A DNA stretch of 64,000 bases from Hyphomicrobiales bacterium (GCA_027483945.1 JAIXTM010000007.1:124001-188000), one strand, 5' to 3'. Positions 32,579 through 40,939 are shown, counted from the first letter of the stretch. Program-made: numbers and translations. Notes: generated from the sequence alone by a model not told the origin.

Positions 32579-33917
32579 CGTCCCCGATCTTGAAGAGGAT
32601 CAGCGTGAAGGCGATGCCGAGCGCAATCGCCAGCCAGCGCCAGGGCTTGGCGCTGTGCGCGGCCGTCCACGCGGTCGGCCCCAGGATCGCGATCGCGGCA
32701 GCCAGCAGGATGGTGCGCCAGCGGAAGCCGCCGCCGACGCCGCCGAGGCCGATCAGGCCCTCATACATGGCGATCGCCGCGCCGAAGGTCTGCGCGCGGA
32801 AGAGCACCCAGGTCAGGGCCACGAAGAGCCCGGTCAGCGCCCAGCCGAGCAGCGCCGGCATCGGCAGGCCGGCGCGCCGCCACACGACGCCGGCGCCGAG
32901 GCCGAGCCCATGGGCGACGCCCCAGGCGACGAAGGTCCAGGACGCGCCGTGCCAGAGGCCGCCCAGCGCCATCGTGGCGAAGAGCGCCCAGAGCTGGAGC
33001 GGCAGGCCGTGCCGGCTGCCGCCGAGCGGGATGTAGAGATAGTCACGCAGGAAGCGCGACAGCGTCATGTGCCAGCGGCGCCAGAAATCCTGCAGCGAGG
33101 TCGCGCGGTAAGGCACGTCGAAATTCTGCGGCAGCACGACGCCGAACAGCAGCGCGATGCCGAGCGCCATGTCGGTGTAGCCGGAGAAGTCGAAATAGAT
33201 CTGGAAGGTGAAGGCGAGCGTCCCCTGCCAGGCGGCGGCGAGGGTCGGCACGGTGCCTGCCGCGGCCGCCTCGAAGACGGGGTTGGCGAGCTGGGCCAGG
33301 GGGTCGCCGACGAAGACCTTCTTGGCAAGGCCGATCGCGAGCAGAATGAGCCCGCGCGAGGCGCGCTCCCAGGCGTCGGGGCGCAGATAGGGCCGCTCGT
33401 CGAACTGGTGCATGATCTCGCGCCAGCGCACCAGCGGGCCGGCGAGAACCTGCGGGAAGAACGCGATGTAGAGCGCGTAGCGGACGAGATCGTAGCGCGG
33501 GGCCAGGCCCCGCCGCAGGTCCACTAGGTACATGACGTGGTGGAACGTGAAGAACGAGATGCCGAGCGGCAGCGCCAGCGTCGAGCGCGGGACGAGGATG
33601 CCCGGGACCAGCTCGGCGATGCCGGCGAAGAAGTTGAAGTACTTGAAGATCGCCAGGACGATCAGGTTGGCGACGATGGCGGCCGTGATGATCCGGCCCT
33701 TGCCGCTCGCCTGGAAACGCTCCGCCACCAGCCAGTTCACCAGGATCGACACCGCCAGAAGCGGCACGAACCGCCAGTCCCAGTAGCCGTAGAAGAGGAA
33801 GGACAGGACGGCGAGGAGCGGCAGGCGCCAGTCCGGCCGGAACCGCTCGACGGCGACATGCAGCGCGAGCGACGCGGGCAGGAAGACCAGCAGGAAGGCG
33901 AAGGAATTGAAGAGCAT
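32544..33917 (-). CDS. MBOAT-family membrane O-acyltransferase (AlgI-like)
   Basis: 457 residues with ten or more hydrophobic segments. The family signature is clear: LPLGISFFTFHHVMYLVDLRR, IYFDFSGYTDMALGIALLFG, DFWRRWHMTLSRFLRDYLYIPLGG, and the catalytic histidine in LGGLWHGASWTFVAWG. The N-terminus MLFNSFAFLLVFLPASL is typical of AlgI. It imports acetyl (or another acyl) groups across the inner membrane for the SGNH partner encoded next. It adjoins the legionaminate operon on the opposite strand, so O-acetylation of the same surface glycan is a fair guess. The alginate genes themselves are absent. Confidence 0.9.
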   Translation of the reverse strand: MLFNSFAFLLVFLPASLALHVAVERFRPDWRLPLLAVLSFLFYGYWDWRFVPLLAVSILVNWLVAERFQASGKGRIITAAIVANLIVLAIFKYFNFFAGIAELVPGILVPRSTLALPLGISFFTFHHVMYLVDLRRGLAPRYDLVRYALYIAFFPQVLAGPLVRWREIMHQFDERPYLRPDAWERASRGLILLAIGLAKKVFVGDPLAQLANPVFEAAAAGTVPTLAAAWQGTLAFTFQIYFDFSGYTDMALGIALLFGVVLPQNFDVPYRATSLQDFWRRWHMTLSRFLRDYLYIPLGGSRHGLPLQLWALFATMALGGLWHGASWTFVAWGVAHGLGLGAGVVWRRAGLPMPALLGWALTGLFVALTWVLFRAQTFGAAIAMYEGLIGLGGVGGGFRWRTILLAAAIAILGPTAWTAAHSAKPWRWLAIALGIAFTLILFKIGDDANYEFIYFQF

Positions 33918-34091
33918 GGGCTCGCGAACCGGCGGGACGGCGGCCGCTGCCGGCCACGCCGCCGTTCCTGACGCAACCGGAACAGGCCGTCAATGCGGCC
34001 CGCGCGCGAAGCGGTGGGCGGCGCTGTCCAGAATCGGATTGATTTGCGCGGCCCGGGGGGCCACACCTGGGGTCACCCAGCGGAACCGCCC

Positions 34092-34880
34092 ATGACCGAC
34101 CGCCTCAAGAAGGACATGCGCCAGAAGATGATCGTCGCCGAACTGGCGGCGAGCCCGGCGGTCCGCATCTCCACCATGGCGCGCAAGCTCGCGGTCTCCA
34201 CCGAGACGGTGCGCCGCGATCTGGACGAACTCACACGGCGTGGGCTGGTCAGTCGCACCTATGGCGGGGCGGCGTCCGCCGCCTCGCAGCCCGAATTCGC
34301 CGACCGGTCGGGCATGTCCGTGACCGAGCGCGCCGCCATCGGCCAGCGCGCCGCTTCGCTGGTGACGCGCGGCGCGACGGTGATGATCGATTCCGGCTCC
34401 ACCAACGTCCATCTCGCCCGGGCTCTCGTCTGGCGGGCCCAGGCCGTGACGGTGATCACCAACAGCTTCGGCGTGGCCGGCGTGCTGGCCGACGAGCCCG
34501 CGATCCGGGTTCTGTTCTGCGGCGGCGAGATGAATCGCCGCGAGCGCGGCGTCTACGGCCACGAGACGGTGGCCTTCATCCGGCGGTTCCATGCCGATTT
34601 CGCCTTTATCGGCGCGTCGGGCCTCACCGAAGACGGACCGACCGACGTGGAATCGGGGGCGGCCTGGGTGAAGCGGGCCATGCTGGAGCGCGCCGGACGC
34701 AGCGTGCTGCTCGTCGACCACACCAAGTTCGGCCGCCGGCACCTGGAACTGGTCTGCCCGCTGGCCGACCTCTCGGCCATGGTCACGGACAGCGCGCCCG
34801 ATCAGGGCCTGAGGGGGCGCCTGGAGGCTGCCGGCGTGGAACTCATCCTCGCGCCGCCGGTCGCGTCTGCCGCGGCGTGA
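34092..34880 (+). CDS. glpR: DeoR-family repressor (GlpR-like)
   Basis: 262 residues from the ATG at 34092; a longer frame starts at 33993 without family sequence. The N-terminal helix-turn-helix reads ISTMARKLAVSTETVRRDLDEL, followed by GLVSRTYGGA, the DeoR signature. The sugar-phosphate-binding domain has VMIDSGSTNVHLARAL, VITNSFGVA, FCGGEMNRRERGVYG and FAFIGASGL. It ends tail-to-tail with glpD (38-bp overlap), so it most likely senses glycerol-3-phosphate and represses glpD. The palindrome at 37303-37342 is a candidate binding site. Confidence 0.82.
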   Translation: MTDRLKKDMRQKMIVAELAASPAVRISTMARKLAVSTETVRRDLDELTRRGLVSRTYGGAASAASQPEFADRSGMSVTERAAIGQRAASLVTRGATVMIDSGSTNVHLARALVWRAQAVTVITNSFGVAGVLADEPAIRVLFCGGEMNRRERGVYGHETVAFIRRFHADFAFIGASGLTEDGPTDVESGAAWVKRAMLERAGRSVLLVDHTKFGRRHLELVCPLADLSAMVTDSAPDQGLRGRLEAAGVELILAPPVASAAA

Positions 34881-36390
34881 CGGCACTGGTCCGGCCGGCG
34901 AACCAGGCGTCGACCTCGCCGTGCCGCTCGCGCGGGATGTGCAGGCCGAGCTTTGTGCGCCGCCACAGCACGTCCTCGCCGGTCATCGCCCATTCGTCCC
35001 GCGACAGGTAGGCAAGCTCCGCCTCGTGGAGCCCGGCGCCGAAATCCCGGCCGAGATCGGCGACGCTCTGCGCCTGGCCCAGGATGCGGGTCGCCCGCGT
35101 GCCATAGGCGCGGGCATAACGCCGGAGCAGGTCCGCAGGCAGGCCAGGATAGCGGCGCGCGAGATCCACCAGGAAGGCGTCGAAATCGGCCCCTGGCATG
35201 TCGCCGCCGGGCAGGGGCTCGCGGCCCGTCCAGCCGGCGCCGTCGCTGGGCAGGTGCGGCTGGAGCTTCTCCATCGCATGCTCGGCCAGGCGCCGGTAGG
35301 TCGTGATCTTGCCGCCGAAGATGGAGAGCAGGACCGGCTCGCCGTCCTCGCCGCCGACCACGTCGAACACATAGTCGCGGGTGACGGCGGACGGGTTGGC
35401 GGCGCTGTCGTCGTAGAGCGGGCGCACGCCCGAATAGGTCCAGACCACATCCTGGGGCCTCGTCGTCTTCGTGAAATAGCGGTTCACCGCCTCGCACAGA
35501 TAGGCGACCTCGTCGGCATCGATGGCGACCTGGCCCGGATCGCCCTCATACGGGATGTCCGTCGTGCCGATCAGCGTGAAACGCCCCTGATAGGGGATGG
35601 CGAAGACGACCCGGCCGTCCGGGTTCTGGAGGATATAGGCTTCCGGCCCGTCATGGATCGCCGGCACCACGATATGGCTGCCCTTGACCAGCCGCAGCCG
35701 GCTCTCGCCGTTGCGGCCCATGACGCCGGTGAGCACGTCTGCGACCCAGGGGCCGGCTGCGTTGACCAGCACCTTGGCCTTCGTCTCCGTCACCGCGCCG
35801 TCGCGGCCCTTCAGCACGATGTCCCAGCCTTCGCCTGAAGCGGCTTTGCGGGCGGAGACGCATTCGGTGCGCGGCAGGATCGTGGCGCCCTTCTCTGCGG
35901 CGCTCATGGCGTTGAGCACGACGAGGCGGGAATCCTCGACCCAGCCGTCGGCATAGTCGAAGCCGCGGGTCAGTTCTGCCTTGAGCGGCCGGCCCGCTGG
36001 GTCGGCGCGTAGGTCGATGCCGTGGGAGCGTTGCAGCTTCGAGCGCGGGGCGAGGTTGTCGTACAGGAACAGCCCGATACGCAGCATCCAGGCCGGGCGC
36101 AGCAGCTTGTTGTGCGGCAGCACGAAGCGCAGGGGCCACGTGATATGGGGGGCGATCGACAGAAGCACCTCGCGCTCCGCCAGCGCCTCGCGGACGAGGC
36201 GGAACTCGTACTGCTCCAGGTAGCGCAGGCCGCCATGGATCAGCTTGCTGGAGGCCGAGGACGTAGCACTGGCGAAGTCGTTCTTCTCCACCAGGAGCAC
36301 CTTGAGGCCGCGGCCGGCGGCGTCGCGGGCGATACCCGCGCCGTTGATGCCGCCGCCGACGATGGCGATGTCGTAGAACGGGTCAAGCAT
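34843..36390 (-). CDS. glpD: Aerobic glycerol-3-phosphate dehydrogenase
   Basis: 515 residues. The N-terminal FAD loop is IAIVGGGINGAGIARDAAGRG-like (residues 8-27). SSASSKLIHGGLRYLEQYEFRLVREAL is the GlpD signature, and GRFTLIGTTDIPYEGDP and VWTYSGVRPLYDD follow. The C-terminal extension (about 390-515) is the usual helical cap. It oxidises glycerol-3-phosphate to dihydroxyacetone phosphate at the inner membrane and passes electrons to quinone. It overlaps the HAD gene upstream by 8 bp and the convergent glpR by 38 bp. Confidence 0.93.
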   Translation of the reverse strand: MLDPFYDIAIVGGGINGAGIARDAAGRGLKVLLVEKNDFASATSSASSKLIHGGLRYLEQYEFRLVREALAEREVLLSIAPHITWPLRFVLPHNKLLRPAWMLRIGLFLYDNLAPRSKLQRSHGIDLRADPAGRPLKAELTRGFDYADGWVEDSRLVVLNAMSAAEKGATILPRTECVSARKAASGEGWDIVLKGRDGAVTETKAKVLVNAAGPWVADVLTGVMGRNGESRLRLVKGSHIVVPAIHDGPEAYILQNPDGRVVFAIPYQGRFTLIGTTDIPYEGDPGQVAIDADEVAYLCEAVNRYFTKTTRPQDVVWTYSGVRPLYDDSAANPSAVTRDYVFDVVGGEDGEPVLLSIFGGKITTYRRLAEHAMEKLQPHLPSDGAGWTGREPLPGGDMPGADFDAFLVDLARRYPGLPADLLRRYARAYGTRATRILGQAQSVADLGRDFGAGLHEAELAYLSRDEWAMTGEDVLWRRTKLGLHIPRERHGEVDAWFAGRTSAVTPRQTRPAARG

Positions 36391-37243
36391 GGCTCTGCCT
36401 TCGCGGCGCCCGGTCCGTCCGGGCCTTGAGGATCGCGGCTGCGAGTTCGACGAAGCCTGCGCCGGACCGGCCTTGCGTCACATAGGCGGGCTTGTGCGTC
36501 AGGCGATGGGCGAGGTCGCGGATATTGGCGACGCCGACCGACTTGGCGAAGGCGCGAAACATGGGCTCGTCGTTGGGGCTGTCGCCGGCGAAGACGAGCC
36601 TGTCGGCATCGCGCTCCACATCGAGGCCGAAGAGCTCGGCCAGCATGATCCGGGTCATGGACAGCTTGTCATAGTCGCCGAACCAGCCGTTGACGTGGAT
36701 GGAGGAGACCTTGGCATGGGCGCCCTCGGCCACGAACAGGGCGACGATCCGGTCGATCGCGGCCTCGGGAAGGCGCGGCACGTCCTCGCAGAAATCGATC
36801 GCCAGGTCGGCCACCCGGTAGGGCTGGTCGCTCGCCAGCGCCGAGCCCGGAACGTCGCGCAGGATCCGCTCGCCGAGGGCGTCGAGACGCGCCCGGTTGG
36901 CCCTGGCCTGACCGGCGCCCGCGTGGAAGTGCTGTCGCATCCGGCGCTGCGTCCGATCATAGGCAAACCAGAAGGCGCCGTTCTCCCCCACCACAGCATC
37001 CACCGGCCACATCCGCACGATATGGTCGCACCAGCCCGCCGGCCGCCCGGTGATCGGCACGACCTTGATGCCGGATTCGTGCAGGTCCTCCAGCGCCGCA
37101 TAGGCCTGCGCCGTCAGCCGTCCGTCGCTGGTGACCGTGTCGTCGATATCTGTGAGCAGCACTTCGACCGGTCCCGCGTCCAGCTCTGTCAGCAGCCGCA
37201 TCCGGCCGGCGAGGTTGCTTCGGGTGGCGGGATTGTCGGTCAT
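36383..37243 (-). CDS. HAD-superfamily (IIB-type) phosphatase
   Basis: 286 residues from the ATG at 37243 (GAGA upstream; ATG at 37258 is an alternative). Motif I is LLTDIDDTVTSDG with the Asp pair, motif II VVPITGRPAG, and motif IV FAGDSPNDEPMF; a cap domain lies between. This is the Cof/SPP-type HAD-IIB layout. It is the first gene of the HAD-glpD unit, so the substrate may be a glycerol-linked or sugar phosphate, for example to limit toxic phosphate esters. Substrate choice is inference. Confidence 0.82.
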   Translation of the reverse strand: MTDNPATRSNLAGRMRLLTELDAGPVEVLLTDIDDTVTSDGRLTAQAYAALEDLHESGIKVVPITGRPAGWCDHIVRMWPVDAVVGENGAFWFAYDRTQRRMRQHFHAGAGQARANRARLDALGERILRDVPGSALASDQPYRVADLAIDFCEDVPRLPEAAIDRIVALFVAEGAHAKVSSIHVNGWFGDYDKLSMTRIMLAELFGLDVERDADRLVFAGDSPNDEPMFRAFAKSVGVANIRDLAHRLTHKPAYVTQGRSGAGFVELAAAILKARTDRAPRRQSHA

Positions 37244-37288
37244 CGCATGGTCTCGCATGCCGGCGCGGCGGCATCGGCAGGTGAGGCG

Positions 37289-37317
37289 AAGCTAGGAGAG
37301 ATATGTGGCAACTGCAA
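37289..37317 (-). promoter_or_regulatory. Candidate sigma-70-like promoter for the HAD-glpD unit
   Basis: Read on the minus strand: TTGCAG, 17 bases, TAGCTT. Each box matches the consensus at only three positions. The upstream box lies inside the left arm of the palindrome at 37303-37342, which would suit repression. Weak on sequence alone. Confidence 0.35.
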
Positions 37318-37342
37318 CATGATTATGTTGGATATGCCACAT
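37303..37342. promoter_or_regulatory. 40-bp concentric palindrome, probable operator
   Basis: Outer arms ATGTGGCA (37303-37310) and TGCCACAT (37335-37342) are perfect. Inner arms CAACAT (37315-37320) and ATGTTG (37325-37330) are also perfect and share the same centre (37322/37323). Overall 16 of 20 positions pair. It is AT-rich compared with its surroundings and lies ahead of HAD-glpD. The GlpR-like repressor encoded nearby is the obvious binder, though a regulator of hsp20 is not excluded. Confidence 0.7.
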
Positions 37343-37362
37343 TATGGCGGCGCCGGCACCGG

Positions 37363-37391
37363 CTTGAACCCGCGAACGGCAGACCTCATAT
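37363..37391 (+). promoter_or_regulatory. Sigma-32 (RpoH)-type heat-shock promoter
   Basis: CTTGAA (37363-37368), 15 bases, then CCTCATAT (37384-37391) fits the RpoH pattern CTTGAAA / CCCCATNT. Transcription would start near 37398, about 70 bases before hsp20, leaving a leader with a small CCGC-GCAT-GCGG hairpin. Confidence 0.65.
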
Positions 37392-37467
37392 TCCGTGGAC
37401 CTGTCCGTCTGGCCATGCCGCGCATGCGGGTGAACCGGACGGTGAAGTGCCTGAACGAGGGCTTCGC

Positions 37468-37896
37468 ATGTCGCGCATGATGTCTTTGTCGTCGCCTTTC
37501 CTGCTCGGTTTCGACGAGATCGAGCGGGCCTTGGACCGGGTCGCCAAGAACGCGTCCGACGGATACCCGCCCTACAATATCGAGCGGGTGCCGAGGACCG
37601 AGACGGCGCCGGACCGGATCCGGATCACCCTGGCCGTCGCGGGTTTCTCCCGCGAGGAGCTGGAGATCACGATCGAGGAAAGCCAGCTCGTCATCCGGGG
37701 CCGGCAGGTGGACGACAAGACCCGGCACTACATCCATCGCGGCATCGCCGCCCGGCAGTTCCAGCGCACGTTCCTCCTGGCCGATGGCATGGAGGTTCTG
37801 GGCGCCGACCTGTCCAACGGGCTTCTCTCCGTCGATCTGGCCCGTCCGGAACCGGAACGCATCGTCCGGAAGATCGACATCGCGGCGCGCGACTAA
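37468..37896 (+). CDS. hsp20: Small heat-shock protein (Hsp20/IbpA type)
   Basis: 142 residues from the ATG at 37468 (GAGGG upstream). The alpha-crystallin core runs from YPPYNIERV through RIRITLAVAGFSREELEITIEE and LVIRGRQ to the GLLSVDLARPEPE strand. A short C-terminal RKIDIA provides the I-x-I-like anchor. It is an ATP-independent holdase that keeps unfolding proteins soluble in the cytosol. A sigma-32-type promoter lies 77 bp upstream and a DUF1150 gene 36 bp downstream, the usual rhizobial pairing. Confidence 0.92.
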   Translation: MSRMMSLSSPFLLGFDEIERALDRVAKNASDGYPPYNIERVPRTETAPDRIRITLAVAGFSREELEITIEESQLVIRGRQVDDKTRHYIHRGIAARQFQRTFLLADGMEVLGADLSNGLLSVDLARPEPERIVRKIDIAARD

Positions 37897-37932
37897 ACGG
37901 CGCCGCTTCACCGCTCATCGGAGGGTCGAAGC

Positions 37933-38184
37933 ATGACCGACATCAACACTTTCATCGATCCCAGGGATTTCGCAGCCCTCGGCGGCGGCCAGGTCGCCTA
38001 CGTCAAGGAGATGACCTCCGACGACGTGCGGCGCGCCTTCCCCATGGCGAGCGAGATACCGGCCAACATGCAGTTCTTCGCGCTGCTCAATGCGGACGGC
38101 TCGCCGATCCTGCTCACCGACACGCGCGAGGCGGCATTGGCCAACGCGATCGCCAACGATCTCCAGCCCGTCAGCCTGCACTGA
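37933..38184 (+). CDS. DUF1150-family small protein
   Basis: 83 residues starting after GGAGG. DPRDFAALGGGQVAYVKEM followed by FFALLNADGSPILLTDTREAALANA matches the DUF1150 family, which in many Hyphomicrobiales is encoded directly behind hsp20. No membrane span or signal. The second half resembles an N-terminal-nucleophile-like or regulatory strand pattern but its biochemical role is not known. Co-transcription with hsp20 suggests a heat or stress function. Its last 14 bp overlap the convergent hydrolase gene. Confidence 0.85.
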   Translation: MTDINTFIDPRDFAALGGGQVAYVKEMTSDDVRRAFPMASEIPANMQFFALLNADGSPILLTDTREAALANAIANDLQPVSLH

Positions 38185-38947
38185 TCCCGGAAACCGCCCG
38201 GATCAGCATGTCGATGTCCTGGGGCCGCGACAGGCGGTGATCGCCGTCCTTGACGAGCGTCAGCGTCGCAGCGTCGCCGGGCAGGTGCTCCAGCAGCGTC
38301 ATCGCATGCTGCCAGGGCACGTCGGGGTCCTGCATGCCCTGAAGGATATGAACCGGGCATCCCGGCAGGATCGGCGTCCCGAACAGGAGATGGCCGCGCC
38401 CGTCCTCGATCAGGCCCCGGGTGATCGGGTAGGGTTCCGGCGAATAGGCGGAAGGCCGCATCCAAACGCCGTCCTCCGAGATCATCTTCTTCACGTTGTC
38501 GGGGAAGGCCTCCCACATCAGCGCCTCGGTGAAATCCACCGCCGGCGCGATGAGGACGAGGCCGACGGGCGCGAGCGGCGAGTTCCTTTCGCGTAGCGCG
38601 CGGGTCGCGAGCAGCGCCAGCCAGCCGCCCATGGACGAGCCGATCAGCACCGGCGCTTCGCGCAGCAGGGTGATGGCCGCCAGCGCATCCTCCAGCCATG
38701 TGGAGATCGTGGCGTCCTCGAAGCGCCCGCCTGACTCGCCGTGCCCGGAATAGTCGAAGCGCAGGCAGGCCCGGCCGGCGGCGCGGGCATAGGCGTCCAA
38801 CGCCTCCGCCTTGGTGGCGCGCATGTCGGAACGGAACCCGCCGAGCCAGACCAGCGGAGGGCCGGCGCCGTCGCGCGCCAGGACCGCGAGCCGCCGGGCT
38901 TGTGCACCGGCTCCGACATCGAGAAATTGCAGCACGGGCTCGCTCAC
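38171..38947 (-). CDS. Alpha/beta-fold hydrolase
   Basis: 258 residues from the GTG at 38947 (GGAG nine bases upstream); the in-frame sequence beyond does not resemble the family. PLVWLGGFRSDMRATKA is the oxyanion strand, CLRFDYSGHGESGG follows, the nucleophile Ser is in LIGSSMGGWLALL, an acid lies in GMQDPDVPW and His in VKDGDHRLSR. It resembles bacterial ABHD10-type acyl hydrolases (thioesterase or depalmitoylase-like). It is cytosolic; the substrate is unknown. It is divergent from the GT4 gene at 39055. Confidence 0.82.
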   Translation of the reverse strand: MSEPVLQFLDVGAGAQARRLAVLARDGAGPPLVWLGGFRSDMRATKAEALDAYARAAGRACLRFDYSGHGESGGRFEDATISTWLEDALAAITLLREAPVLIGSSMGGWLALLATRALRERNSPLAPVGLVLIAPAVDFTEALMWEAFPDNVKKMISEDGVWMRPSAYSPEPYPITRGLIEDGRGHLLFGTPILPGCPVHILQGMQDPDVPWQHAMTLLEHLPGDAATLTLVKDGDHRLSRPQDIDMLIRAVSGISAG

Positions 38948-39054
38948 CCTAACACTCCGGTCATGGGCCGAGCGGCCCGATTCGCGTTCCTGAGGCGTCT
39001 CGCCATGCCGACCGGGAACGGACAGCCGGGGCGGCCTGACGTGGTGATACAACG

Positions 39055-40278
39055 GTGACGGACCTCTGGCGATCCGGTCGTCCGGCCTTCGGCGGCGGGC
39101 GCGCGCACCCGCTGGCCGGCCGCACGATCCTCCAGATCGTCCCGGAACTCGACGCCGGCGGCGCCGAGCGCACCACGATCGACATCGCCGCTGCGCTGGC
39201 CAGCCTCGGCGCCCGGGCGCTGGTCGCGACCGAGGGCGGGCGGCTCATCGGCGAATTGCAGGCCAAGGGCGGCGTCTGGCTGCCCTTCCCGGCGGCCACG
39301 AAGAACTGGCTCCGGATGATGGTCAATGTCCGGAAGCTCTCCAAGCTGTGCCTGGCCGAGAACGTCGCGCTGGTCCATGCCCGCTCGCGCGCCCCCGCCT
39401 GGGTGGCCCTGGCTGCGGCGCGGGCGCTGAACCTGCCGCTCGTGACGACCTATCACGGCGCCTATTCCGGCGTGTCGCGTCCCAAGGTCCTCTACAATTC
39501 GGTGATGGCGCGGGGCGACATCGTCATCGCCAACTCGCACTACACCGCCGGGCGCATCGTGGAGATGCATCCCTTCGCCCGCGACCATATCCGCGTCGTG
39601 CATCGGGGCACCGACCTGGCTTCCTTCTCGCCGGGCGCGGTGGAACCCGAGCGGGTCGATGCCTTGCGCCGGCAATGGGGCGTCGAGCCTCACCAGCGCA
39701 TCGTCCTGCTGGCTGCCCGCCTCACCGGGTGGAAGGGCCAGAAGGTGCTGATCGAGGCCGCCCGCCTGCTGCGCGAGCGGGGCGTCGAGGACGTCGCCTA
39801 TGTGCTCGCCGGCGACGCGCAGGGACGCGACAATTACGTCCGCCAGCTCGACAAGGCGATCGAGGCGGCGGGGCTCGCCGGCACCGTCCGGCGCGTCGGC
39901 CATTGCACGGACATGCAGGCTGCCTTCCTCGCCGCGACCATCGTCGCCGTGCCGTCCACGGAGCCTGAAGCCTTTGGCCGCTCGGCGGTAGAGGCGCAGG
40001 CCATGGGTACGCCCGTCGTCGTCTCCGACCTGGGCGCGGTCCCCGAAACGGTCCTCGCCCCGCCGCAGGTCCCGCCCGGAGAGAGGACGGGCTGGCGCGT
40101 TCCCGCCGGCGACGCCGTCGCCCTGGCCGACGCGCTGCAGGAGGTGCTGTCCCTGCGCGCCAGCGCCCGCGACGCCATGGCGGTGCGGGCCCGGGCCCAT
40201 GTGGAGGCGCATTTCTCCCTGGAGCGGATGATCGCCGACACGATCGACGTCTATCTCGCGCTCCTGGAGCGCCGTTAG
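39055..40278 (+). CDS. Glycosyltransferase family 4
   Basis: 407 residues from a GTG at 39055; there is no strong ribosome site, but no other start precedes the conserved N-terminus ILQIVPELDAGGAERTTID. VHARSRAPAWVA, VVHRGTDLASFSP, RIVLLAARLTGWKGQKVLIEA and VPSTEPEAFGRSAVEAQAMGTPVV (the E-x7-E donor site) are all GT4. Probably a cytosolic retaining transferase for LPS core or another envelope glycan. It stands between a hydrolase and infC and is not obviously part of the distant polysaccharide operons. Confidence 0.88.
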   Translation: MTDLWRSGRPAFGGGRAHPLAGRTILQIVPELDAGGAERTTIDIAAALASLGARALVATEGGRLIGELQAKGGVWLPFPAATKNWLRMMVNVRKLSKLCLAENVALVHARSRAPAWVALAAARALNLPLVTTYHGAYSGVSRPKVLYNSVMARGDIVIANSHYTAGRIVEMHPFARDHIRVVHRGTDLASFSPGAVEPERVDALRRQWGVEPHQRIVLLAARLTGWKGQKVLIEAARLLRERGVEDVAYVLAGDAQGRDNYVRQLDKAIEAAGLAGTVRRVGHCTDMQAAFLAATIVAVPSTEPEAFGRSAVEAQAMGTPVVVSDLGAVPETVLAPPQVPPGERTGWRVPAGDAVALADALQEVLSLRASARDAMAVRARAHVEAHFSLERMIADTIDVYLALLERR

Positions 40279-40291
40279 ACCCTTCGCCGTG

Positions 40292-40320
40292 TTGACTTCC
40301 CGCGTCATTGCGCGAAATGT
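40292..40320 (+). promoter_or_regulatory. Candidate sigma-70 promoter for infC
   Basis: TTGACT (40292-40297), 17 bases, AAATGT (40315-40320). The -35 box is strong (5 of 6) and the -10 is weak, which is common in alphaproteobacteria. A transcript from here would have a leader of about 70 bases before the ATT start of infC. Confidence 0.45.
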
Positions 40321-40396
40321 CACCAGGCAACCAGAAAGCCGTCCGGGGGCACGCCGACTCGCGTCCACCCGCGGCTTCGATCAGGAGACTTGAGCC

Positions 40397-40939
40397 ATTC
40401 GCCGACCCATGAGAGCCATGCCGGTCCCGCAAAAAGACGGGCCGCGCGCCAACCGCGACATCCGCGGTGTCAGGGAAGTTCAGCTCATCGACGAGACCGG
40501 CCAGAACCGGGGTGTCGTGAGCTTCTTCGATGCCATGCGCATCGCCGAGGAAGCGGGCCTCGACCTTGTCGAGATCGCCCCGAATTCCACCCCGCCCGTC
40601 TGCAAGCTGCTCGATTACGGTCGCTTCAAGTTCCTCGAGCAGAAGAAGGCGGCCGAAGCCCGCAAGAAGCAGAAGACGGTCGAGATCAAGGAGATCAAGC
40701 TCCGTCCGGGCATCGACGACCACGATTACGAGACGAAGATGAAGGCGGTGCGCCGCTTCTTCGAGGAAGGCGACAAGGTCAAGATCACGCTGCGCTTCCG
40801 CGGCCGCGAGATGGCGCACCAGGATCTGGGCCTGAAGCTGCTCGATCGGGTGAAGGCGGAGACCGCCGAAGTCGCCAAGGTCGAGGCCGAACCCTCGCTC
40901 GAGGGACGCCAGATGATCATGGTGCTCGCTCCGCGCTGA
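40397..40939 (+). CDS. infC: Translation initiation factor IF-3, apparent ATT start
   Basis: 180 residues if translation starts at ATT 40397, which lies nine bases after AGGAG (40383-40387) and restores the IRRP N-terminus typical of rhizobial IF-3; the first ATG (40409) is 21 bases from that site. Motifs: [19 protein letters not shown] (N-domain), [11 protein letters not shown] linker and KIKLRP-like [16 protein letters not shown], then [18 protein letters not shown] (C-domain). It binds the 30S subunit and rejects weak start codons, so a rare start allows feedback control of its own synthesis, as in Escherichia coli. rpmI and rplT do not follow; hairpins do. Confidence 0.92.
   Translation: MRRPMRAMPVPQKDGPRANRDIRGVREVQLIDETGQNRGVVSFFDAMRIAEEAGLDLVEIAPNSTPPVCKLLDYGRFKFLEQKKAAEARKKQKTVEIKEIKLRPGIDDHDYETKMKAVRRFFEEGDKVKITLRFRGREMAHQDLGLKLLDRVKAETAEVAKVEAEPSLEGRQMIMVLAPR

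Noticed and set aside
37398-37467. A ROSE-type RNA thermometer in the hsp20 leader
   Set aside because: The leader is short and lacks the U(U/C)GCU anti-ribosome-site segment that defines ROSE; only small generic hairpins are seen.
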